64,000 nucleotides of DNA. Origin: Sphingomonas profundi. Its GTDB lineage: Bacteria; Pseudomonadota; Alphaproteobacteria; Sphingomonadales; Sphingomonadaceae. The notes under the pieces are model-generated. The model saw only the letters and a program-made list of their open reading frames with translations. It was not told the origin of the DNA and ran no database searches. Shown here piece after piece: positions 26,373 through 33,567 of the stretch. The translations under genes were made by a program, and so were the position numbers. The stretch's first letter is position 1. Each line of letters opens with the position of its first letter. The DNA lies in assembly GCF_009739515.1 (NCBI RefSeq), contig NZ_CP046535.1, forward strand, positions 4,077,501-4,141,500, given 5' to 3'.

Positions 26373-27593
26373 TCAAACCGGCGGACTCTCATTCTGTCGG
26401 ATCAGCAGGGCCATTGCCGGATCATAGATATACTCAGTGATCGTGCCGTCCTTAATCCGCTCCACCGCATCGTCGATTACGAACAGTGGCACCAAGAACC
26501 ATTCGCGCGGCACAACGGGACTGCCAAACCTGTCCTTGATCTCGATGTCGAGCCGGGCCGGATCGAAGATGCGATGAATCAGGTTTTCGAGCTTGGTCCG
26601 GCTGATGTTGAACAGCTTGTAGGTAGCCACGATTTCCACCTCGTCGAGGAGGAAAGTCGGGTCCAGCCTGGCGTTGGCGACACGCTTGGCGACATCGCCT
26701 CCAGTCACGCCAATCTTGTGAACGAGGTTGCGATTGGCGGTGACGATTGGATTATCCGACTGGCTGCGCAGCACATAGATCGTGCCGCTGGCGAGGTCGT
26801 CGGCCTCGTTCTCGCTGGCAAAGAGCGGCCCGGCATTTGGCTCTGACAGACTCCGGCTACTTTCGTCCTTGTAGAGCGCGCGTTGCAAGGAACGGAGCAG
26901 CAAATTGCTCTCCGTGCCGTTGGAGTAGATGACGCGGAGGCGAGCATCGCTTTCGCCATTGGGTGCCTTGAAGGCGTCGCCGACCTCAGCGACATAGGCG
27001 ACCTGACCGCCGAGAATGAAAAACTCCCCGGCCCGGATGTCGGTTTTCAGGAAGCCGGCATCCTTGCGGATCGACTGGGTAATACGGGCGCCGCTGTCGA
27101 TGTCGGCCTGCGCGGCATCCAACAAGGGCTTGTAGCGGTCAAAATCCTCGCACCGTTCCCGGTTGGCGATCTCCTCCGCCGCGCGCTTGTCCGCAGCGGA
27201 GCGGACGTGCCGCAATTCGGTGATGTCGTTGGCGGCGGTGTCCACGCCGAGCTGCTCCAGCAATTCCTCATCGCTGATGTCGTCGTCAGGGTCCGCCAGG
27301 CTCTGCTCTACGCCCGCCATCAATCCTTGGTCGTCGAGCGGCTCCAGCAACGCGCGGCAATCGGCCTGCGCGCGCAGACGATCGAGCCGCACGGCGTAAA
27401 GCCGCTCGAAAATATCGCGATCCTCGCCATGCTGCGGGGTGTGACCGTTTTTGGCCACGAAACGCTGAATATCCTCGAAACCGGCGATGATCCGCTCTTC
27501 GCGCGGGGTCCGCGCGGCGGCCTTCTTCGTCTCGACCTCGATGCCAAGCTCCGCGAGAAGCGCGTCGTCCTCGTCGGTGAAGCCGTTAGCCAC
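26373..27593 (-). CDS. GIY-YIG nuclease domain protein (T5orf172/MUG113-like)
   Basis: A 406-residue protein ending the five-gene defence-like operon. The N-terminal 270 residues are helical and acidic, with no known domain (EERIIAGFEDIQRFVAKNGHTPQHGEDRDIFERLYAVR is typical of this set). The C-terminal part shows a GIY-YIG fold of the T5orf172 type: GTIYVLRSQ (about 290), HKIGVTGGDVAKRVANAR, and later KLENLIHRIF with the catalytic-type Glu, then REWFLVPL. The GTG start at 27593 overlaps the helicase stop by 8 bases, so it is translationally coupled. It is likely the DNA-cutting part of the system. Confidence 0.82.
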   Translation of the reverse strand: MANGFTDEDDALLAELGIEVETKKAAARTPREERIIAGFEDIQRFVAKNGHTPQHGEDRDIFERLYAVRLDRLRAQADCRALLEPLDDQGLMAGVEQSLADPDDDISDEELLEQLGVDTAANDITELRHVRSAADKRAAEEIANRERCEDFDRYKPLLDAAQADIDSGARITQSIRKDAGFLKTDIRAGEFFILGGQVAYVAEVGDAFKAPNGESDARLRVIYSNGTESNLLLRSLQRALYKDESSRSLSEPNAGPLFASENEADDLASGTIYVLRSQSDNPIVTANRNLVHKIGVTGGDVAKRVANARLDPTFLLDEVEIVATYKLFNISRTKLENLIHRIFDPARLDIEIKDRFGSPVVPREWFLVPLFVIDDAVERIKDGTITEYIYDPAMALLIRQNESPPV

Positions 27594-29829
27594 GCTCGGC
27601 CTCCGCCTTCATCCGGGCGAGAAAGGCGATTCCCTCGGCCATGCGCTTTTCCCAGGCATCGGACGATGTGATGGACGGGAGGCGCCCGCGCTCCTGCTTG
27701 AACGTCAAGGCTCGCTTGGCCAGCTTGCGCGCCTCTTCCACGGTCATGGTCACGCGCTTGCCGGAAATGACGGCGGCAACCTGCTTCAAGCTCTCCTCGG
27801 TCATCGCCTTGGAGAGGATGGCATAGGCCTCCCCGAACGGATTGATCCGGTCGATCAGGTCGATATCGAGTTCGCGCACGTCCATTGCGAAGCGGCGCAC
27901 GCCCTCGATGAAAGCGGTGTTCGGGCTCTTCTCGCCATCGTCACCGCCAAGCGCGACCTCCTTGGCCTTCTGCGTGAGGTTGAGGGCGGCGATGGCGTGC
28001 TGGCGGACCGCCTCCTGATCCTCCTCGTCCAGCTCCGGATATTTATCCTTGATGATCTTGCCCATGCGGAGAACGGTCAACTCCTCCGGCACAAGCTCCT
28101 GATCGAAAAGCCCGCGCTCGATGGCGGTCTTGTCCTGCACGAAGGCCGCGATCACCTCGTTCAAGTCCTGCTGACAGATGCGAGTCGCTTCTTCGCTCTT
28201 GGGTTCGGTCAGCCCCTTGATCTCGATCTGGAAGGTACCGCGCTCCTCGTTGAAGCCGACATTGCACTTGTCCGGCTGATAGCCGTCGTCGCCATAATTG
28301 AAGCCCGGCGTGGCCTCGTTGGCCGGATTCTTGGGCTTAAACTCGAAGCGGGGCGCCAGCACCTGCTCCATTAACAGACTGGCGGCGATGGCTTTCAGCG
28401 TATCGTTGACCGCCTCGGTCACGGCCTCCTCGGACGCATCCGGCTCGGCGATCAGGTTGGTGAAGCGGGCGCGCGCCTTGCCCGGCGCATCGCGAGTGGC
28501 GCGGCCGATGATCTGCACGATCTCGGTCAGGCTGGAGCGATAGCCCACGGTCAGGGCATGCTCGCACCAGATCCAGTCGAAGCCTTCCTTCGCCATGCCG
28601 AGCGCGATGATGATGTCCACATGATCGCGGTTGTTTTTCTGGCCGGCGTCCTTCAACGCGGCGGACACGCGATCGCGCCGGTTAGCATCATCGTCCACCA
28701 GGTCGGCAATCCGCAGCAGCTTGCCGTCCGGCGTCTGTACCAACTGGAAGCCGGTGGCGGGATCGATCCCCTGCCAGTCGCCCAGCGCGGACAGGATATG
28801 CTCCACCTCCCTGATCTTGTCTTTCGTGCTCTCGCGCGAGTTGACACTGGGGATGTGGATGATCGTCTTCTGCGCCGGATCGAGCACCTTCAGAATGTCA
28901 TCGGCATAAGAGCCGGAATAGAAGAAATAGCCGATGTCGAGCTGCTTCAGATAGCGATAGCCATTGAGCTGCTCGTAATAGGTGTAGGTGACGCTATCGA
29001 ACTTGGCCTCGTCCTGCGGAGCCAGCACCGCCTCGGCGTCGCCCCGGAAATAGGAGCCGGTCATGGCGACGATATGCACCTTGTCGCGCGCGACGAAGGC
29101 GCCGAGGTGCTGACCCAACTTGTTGTCCGGGTTGGCGGAGACGTGGTGGAACTCGTCCACCGCGATCAGGCGATCGTCGAAGGCCTCCACGCCGAACCTG
29201 TCCACCGCGAAGCGGAAGGTGGCATGGGTGCAGACCAGCACCGCGTCGCTGCTCTCCAGAAAGGCGCCGACGCTGTTGACCTTGCCGCCATCGGTGCCGG
29301 GCGCGTCGCAGAGATTCCATCGCGGCTCGACCCGCCAGTCGGCCCAGAAACCGAACTGGCTCAGCGGTTCGTCATGGAAGCTCGCACCGATGCTGCGTTC
29401 CGGCACGACGATGATCGCCTGCTTCAGCTCCTGGTTGGCCAGCTTGTCGAGCGCGACGAACATGAGGGCGCGGCTCTTGCCCGATGCCGGAGGCGACTTG
29501 ATGAGGAGATATTGCTCGCCGCGCTTCTCATAGGCGCGCTCCTGCATCGGGCGCATCCCCAGGGCGTTGGCCTTGGTGGAACTGCCGTTGCCGGCATAGG
29601 AGACCGAAACGGAAGGAACGGATTGTCTGTCGTCGCTCATGGGCACCGCTGGTTGCTCTTTTCTCAATTCTTCCGCCGTGATGTGCACGGGTTTGCCGTC
29701 CTTCACGATGACGATTTCCGTGTTGGTCTGAATGGCGGTGCTGCGCGCCATCGCCGCCGCTCGGCGCATGGCGGCCAGCGACGCGCGCAGATCGGGATTT
29801 TTCGCGTTGGACAAATCCCGCTGTGTCAT
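27586..29829 (-). CDS. DEAD/DEAH-box helicase with N-terminal antitoxin-like domain
   Basis: A 747-residue SF2 helicase or translocase. Motif I is SPPASGKSRAL (about residue 111), motif II VDEFHH (about 203), motif III MTGSYF and motif VI QIIGRATRD (about 450). Residues 1-62 (DLSNAKNPDLRASLAAMRRA, then IVIVKDGKPVHITAEELRK) look like the small partner normally encoded beside zeta-like kinases. Here that module runs in frame into the helicase, whose own conserved part seems to begin at an internal Met (MSDDRQSVPSV, base 29640). The ATG at 29829 overlaps the kinase stop (ATGA). No nuclease domain is visible, so cutting is probably left to the next gene. Confidence 0.85.
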   Translation of the reverse strand: MTQRDLSNAKNPDLRASLAAMRRAAAMARSTAIQTNTEIVIVKDGKPVHITAEELRKEQPAVPMSDDRQSVPSVSVSYAGNGSSTKANALGMRPMQERAYEKRGEQYLLIKSPPASGKSRALMFVALDKLANQELKQAIIVVPERSIGASFHDEPLSQFGFWADWRVEPRWNLCDAPGTDGGKVNSVGAFLESSDAVLVCTHATFRFAVDRFGVEAFDDRLIAVDEFHHVSANPDNKLGQHLGAFVARDKVHIVAMTGSYFRGDAEAVLAPQDEAKFDSVTYTYYEQLNGYRYLKQLDIGYFFYSGSYADDILKVLDPAQKTIIHIPSVNSRESTKDKIREVEHILSALGDWQGIDPATGFQLVQTPDGKLLRIADLVDDDANRRDRVSAALKDAGQKNNRDHVDIIIALGMAKEGFDWIWCEHALTVGYRSSLTEIVQIIGRATRDAPGKARARFTNLIAEPDASEEAVTEAVNDTLKAIAASLLMEQVLAPRFEFKPKNPANEATPGFNYGDDGYQPDKCNVGFNEERGTFQIEIKGLTEPKSEEATRICQQDLNEVIAAFVQDKTAIERGLFDQELVPEELTVLRMGKIIKDKYPELDEEDQEAVRQHAIAALNLTQKAKEVALGGDDGEKSPNTAFIEGVRRFAMDVRELDIDLIDRINPFGEAYAILSKAMTEESLKQVAAVISGKRVTMTVEEARKLAKRALTFKQERGRLPSITSSDAWEKRMAEGIAFLARMKAEAERG

Positions 29830-30359
29830 TGCTTCTCTCCCCATTCCAGCATCACGGGTTCGGCACCTGCACTGTCGTAAACCGCCCAATCGTCCACGAC
29901 CTGCCGGTAGTGCTGACGGAAATTGCTCCAGCCCGCCTCGAAGCGGCGGCGGATAACGGCTTCCGGGATGTTGTGACCACCTTGGCGCACGCGCGTCGCC
30001 ACACGGGCGATGGCGGTTTCGGCATCCGGAAGCGTCAGAAAAAACAGGCTGACCCGAAAGCCCTGCGTCTGCCATTCGGCGATATGGCGCAGATATGAGA
30101 GGCCGGACAGCGTGGTTTCGAAGGCGAAGCTCTCACCTCGCCGCGTACAGTGCTCGATCTCCTGCAACATCAGACGCCCGGCCTTCAGCGCGGCGGTTTC
30201 CGGCGCGAGGGGCGCAAGCCCGGCGGCGATCTGATCCGCATTGATGAAGCGCGGAAGCTCCGCCTCACCCGGCAGGAAGGAACGGGCGAAAGTGGTTTTC
30301 CCGGCGCCGTTAGGGCCGGCGAGGATCATGATCTTCCGGGGCGAGGATGCCGCGCTCAC
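29826..30359 (-). CDS. Zeta-toxin-like P-loop kinase
   Basis: A 177-residue P-loop kinase of the zeta-toxin/AAA_33 type. Zeta toxins phosphorylate UDP-N-acetylglucosamine and stop cell-wall synthesis. The sequence shows Walker A LAGPNGAGKTTFARSF (about residues 12-27), FINADQIAAGL, the FAFETTLSG segment and a lid with IARVATRVRQGGHNIPEAVIRRRF. The GTG at 30359 overlaps the methyltransferase stop (GTGA) and the stop overlaps the helicase start. Its position between methylase and helicase, with the antitoxin-like module fused to the helicase, suggests a guarded toxin. Kinase activity is inferred from family. Confidence 0.85.
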   Translation of the reverse strand: MSAASSPRKIMILAGPNGAGKTTFARSFLPGEAELPRFINADQIAAGLAPLAPETAALKAGRLMLQEIEHCTRRGESFAFETTLSGLSYLRHIAEWQTQGFRVSLFFLTLPDAETAIARVATRVRQGGHNIPEAVIRRRFEAGWSNFRQHYRQVVDDWAVYDSAGAEPVMLEWGEKQ

Positions 30360-33133
30360 GCCTTCGCTCTCCGCGCCGTCTTTGCGCTGGTGGTCGTTCC
30401 CGCCATCTTGGTATAAAGCTCGAACAGTTTCTCCAGCCGCTCCGTGTCGTTACGGAAGCGGCGGCCGATATAGATGCGCTCCGATACCTCATCGTTGCGC
30501 TCATGGGCTTCGCGTAGGTCAGCAGGCATAGCGTCGGGATCGTACAGGTCGGCGATGGTCGCAGGGAAATGTGCCTCGCGTGCCAGCACGATGTCCTCGG
30601 CGCAACGGGTCAAGTCATCCTTCATTTTGCTGGTTAGTGCTGGCACCGGGAAAGTGTTCCAACCAATCGTATTAGTATAGGAAAAATCGGTCCGCATTGT
30701 TGTGCATACAGCCCTGATCCATACCAAATGCAGGCGAGAAATAATTAATGCCATATTCCAAATAGGAGCATCGTACAGCGCGTAGCATTTGTTCGATACA
30801 ACCGTGGTTGGTGGCAGCAATCCACAGGGCAAATAGGGCCTGCGCTCTGACGACACGCTTGGTATAACAATAGTGTGGATTTTTCCGGAAATGGTTCTTT
30901 CAAACTTATAGGGGGTATCGAGCCCCATCCGTCCGCGCTCACTTCCATTTAAGCGATAATCTCGAACGCGCATAATGCGCTCTGCAATTTCCGGTATGGC
31001 ATTTGCAGAATGCGCTTGCGAGTCGCTTATCCAAAGGCAATATCTCTCTAAGCCATTGATGAACTCGCTTGACCCCAATATCGGTCGCAGGAAAGATTGC
31101 GCCTCTGGATAGGAAGATACCAAATCTTTAGCTTCATTTGTCGTTAAAATAAGATTTCCTTGATCGCGCGGAATGTTTCCACCAAACATTATGGCGGTAT
31201 CAGAAATTGGTTCGGACGATCGCTCCACAATGACGTTTTTGCCGGACGTGAGGTAATAGTTTATATTATCAACGTCCTTGCGCTCGTCTCCATCAAATAT
31301 GTGCTTTGGCTTTACTTCGGTAGCCGCTACGCCAACGATAATGCACGTAACTTGTGCATTCTTTGCAGCACTGTTCCCCCACAAAAAGTCCTTATGGCAA
31401 AAAAATATCCCTTGGCCGATTGCAGAAATTCTCGGCCAAATCAGAGAAACCTGAATCCCTTGGCAAATTGAATTTGTAGAAACAAAAGCAAATTTTCCAC
31501 CATTATTTATATATTCAGAGGCCTTCCAGAACCAGCCTGCGATGTAATCAATAGCCTTTATCCCTTTTCCGGCTAATGCTGCCAGGTCATCCTTCTGAGA
31601 TTGGCTTTGGTATTTATCGCCTACATACGGCGGATTCCCGCAAATATACGTCTCCCCACCCTCATTCTCGAAGTCGATCTGCGTCTGATCCAACGGCGTC
31701 TGAAACAGGTCGTCACCCACCAGCTTCACACCCGTCCCGGTCGGTGGGCAAATGCTCAGCCAGTCGAGCCGCAGCGCATTGCCGCAAGTGATCCAGTTTT
31801 CCGCGTTAAGCGGCAGGAACTCAGCCAGCGCCAGTTTCTGCCCGCGATACAGCACATCACACTGAAATTCCGCGATGATGAGCGCGAGCCGTGCGATCTC
31901 GGCGGGGAAGTCGCGCAGCTCGATCCCACGAAAATTGGTCAGCGGAATGTCGGATACGCGCTCGATCTCACCGCGCCGCGCATTAATCTCAGCCTCGATC
32001 GCCCGCATTTCCTTGTAGGCGATCACAAGAAAATTGCCGCTGCCGCAGGCTGGATCGAAAATCCTGATCCGCGCCATGCGTCGCCGCAGGTTCAACAACA
32101 TCCGACCATTGTCGCCGGCCTCGGCCAGCCGGCCGCGCAGGTCGTCCAGAAACAGCGGATTCAGAACTTTCAGGATGTTGGGGACGCTGGTGTAGTGCAT
32201 CCCTAGCGCGCCACGCTCCTCGTCATCGGCGACGGCCTGGATCATCGAGCCGAAAATGTCTGGGTTGATCTTCGTCCAGTCGAGATTGCCGATGCTGATG
32301 AGGTGCGCGCGCGCGATCCTGCTGAAACGCGGGACCTCCAGGCTGCCGGAAAACAGTCCACCATTGACGTAGGGGAAGCCGTCCGCCCAGCGCGGGATTT
32401 TTGCCGCCCGCCGATGGCGATCGTCCAATTGCCCATTATGCTTGGTCGGCGTGTTCATCGCGCGGAATATTGCGCCAATGACCTCGTGCGTGTTGGAGCT
32501 ATCCCGCTCGCTCATCTGCTCCACCTTGGCGGTGAAACGATGGCTGGGGTGGAAGATGTCGGTATCCTCGGCGAAGAAGCAGAAGATCAGCCGCGCCATG
32601 AAATGATTCATTTCCGGGCGGCGGTCGGCGGCGCTCCAATCAGCGTTGGTGCTCAACAACTCGACATAGAGCTTGTTCAGCCGGCTGGTCGCACGGATGT
32701 CGAACGAGCTGTCGCGCACCTGCTTGACTGTGCTGATGCCCGCCAGCGCCAGGAAGAAACCGAAATGATCGGGGAAATCAGCGTAGACGCAGGCGACTGT
32801 TTCGCCGGTTTCCATGTCCTCCGCCTCGAACGTGTCACCGTCCGTGGCCAGCACGAACTTGGCCCTTGCCTTCGCGGTGGCGGGGCTGGCGCGCAGTGCG
32901 GCGAGTGTCTGTGCTACCTCGCCGGAATCGGCGACGGCTATATGGATGTTGTTCCGTTGCAGCACGCCACCCGGCAGGTCGGAGGCGTTGGTCGATCCCT
33001 TACCGGCGCGCAGCCGCTTGATCGTAGTTTCCTTGTTGCCGAACGCCGCGAGGAAGGCGAACGGAAACGCCTCCCGGTCAAAGGGGAGTTCCGCAAGCGC
33101 GGATACGGCTTCTTCAATCTCGACGGCATTCAT
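30356..33133 (-). CDS. MmeI-like class I DNA methyltransferase
   Basis: A 925-residue adenine-type DNA methyltransferase. Motif I is FDPACGSGNFLV (about residue 363) and motif IV is NPPYVG (about 497). The N-terminal region (FDREAFPFAFLAAFGNKETTIKRL) and the helical spacer resemble MmeI-family proteins, but I see no D...ExK nuclease core, so it probably only methylates. The target-recognition part (about 540-840) is encoded by a sharply AT-rich segment, unlike both flanks. It lies 31 bp after the XRE regulator gene and is coupled to the kinase gene by a GTGA overlap. It most likely marks self DNA for the helicase-nuclease pair. Confidence 0.88.
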   Translation of the reverse strand: MNAVEIEEAVSALAELPFDREAFPFAFLAAFGNKETTIKRLRAGKGSTNASDLPGGVLQRNNIHIAVADSGEVAQTLAALRASPATAKARAKFVLATDGDTFEAEDMETGETVACVYADFPDHFGFFLALAGISTVKQVRDSSFDIRATSRLNKLYVELLSTNADWSAADRRPEMNHFMARLIFCFFAEDTDIFHPSHRFTAKVEQMSERDSSNTHEVIGAIFRAMNTPTKHNGQLDDRHRRAAKIPRWADGFPYVNGGLFSGSLEVPRFSRIARAHLISIGNLDWTKINPDIFGSMIQAVADDEERGALGMHYTSVPNILKVLNPLFLDDLRGRLAEAGDNGRMLLNLRRRMARIRIFDPACGSGNFLVIAYKEMRAIEAEINARRGEIERVSDIPLTNFRGIELRDFPAEIARLALIIAEFQCDVLYRGQKLALAEFLPLNAENWITCGNALRLDWLSICPPTGTGVKLVGDDLFQTPLDQTQIDFENEGGETYICGNPPYVGDKYQSQSQKDDLAALAGKGIKAIDYIAGWFWKASEYINNGGKFAFVSTNSICQGIQVSLIWPRISAIGQGIFFCHKDFLWGNSAAKNAQVTCIIVGVAATEVKPKHIFDGDERKDVDNINYYLTSGKNVIVERSSEPISDTAIMFGGNIPRDQGNLILTTNEAKDLVSSYPEAQSFLRPILGSSEFINGLERYCLWISDSQAHSANAIPEIAERIMRVRDYRLNGSERGRMGLDTPYKFERTISGKIHTIVIPSVSSERRPYLPCGLLPPTTVVSNKCYALYDAPIWNMALIISRLHLVWIRAVCTTMRTDFSYTNTIGWNTFPVPALTSKMKDDLTRCAEDIVLAREAHFPATIADLYDPDAMPADLREAHERNDEVSERIYIGRRFRNDTERLEKLFELYTKMAGTTTSAKTARRAKA

Positions 33134-33164
33134 GCGGGGCAGTCCATTTTATTCGTTAATCCGG

Positions 33165-33494
33165 TCAGGCCGAAGCGCGCGGCTGTGCCGGCTTGCGCTG
33201 GAACGGCGCGACCTTAATGTCCCCGGCGCGCTTGCGGGTCTGTGCGATGTCGTAGCTGCTCTGCATCTGCATCAGCGTGTCCATCGACACGCCGAACGCC
33301 TTTTCGACGCGCAGCGCCATTTCCGGCGAGAGATGCGCGCGCTCGTTCAGCAGGGTCGAGAGGGTGGCGCGGGTCACGCCCAGTGCCTCGGCCGCCGCCG
33401 TGACCGACAGCCCGAGCGGCGCGATGACTTCATGCTTGATGAAGCCGCCGGGATGGGCCGGCTTTTGCAAGCGTATGTCTGACATCGAAGCCAT
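33165..33494 (-). CDS. HigA-like XRE regulator, no HigB partner
   Basis: A 109-residue helix-turn-helix protein of the HigA/VapI type: PAHPGGFIKHEVIAPLGLS, then VTAAAEALGVTRATLSTLLN, followed by MALRVEKAFGVSMDTLMQMQ. AAGG lies 5 bases before the ATG at 33494. HigA normally follows a higB toxin gene, but only about 70 bp separate it from the relaxase remnant upstream, so no higB is there. As first gene of the methyltransferase-nuclease operon it probably works as a control protein, timing expression as the C proteins of restriction systems do. Confidence 0.85.
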   Translation of the reverse strand: MASMSDIRLQKPAHPGGFIKHEVIAPLGLSVTAAAEALGVTRATLSTLLNERAHLSPEMALRVEKAFGVSMDTLMQMQSSYDIAQTRKRAGDIKVAPFQRKPAQPRASA

Positions 33495-33567
33495 AGCCAC
33501 CTTCCCTTCGCACCGTGCGCCGTCACGTGACGCTATACAGATAGGAGGGCACGGACAAAGGCTATCT

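Noticed and set aside
30356..33133. Complete MmeI-type restriction-modification enzyme
   Set aside because: The MmeI-like helical and methylase parts are there, but no D...ExK nuclease core is visible at the N-terminus, so I call it a methyltransferase only.
33495..33567. higB toxin gene upstream of the HigA-like gene
   Set aside because: The gap of about 70 bp is too short and contains no open frame of the right kind.
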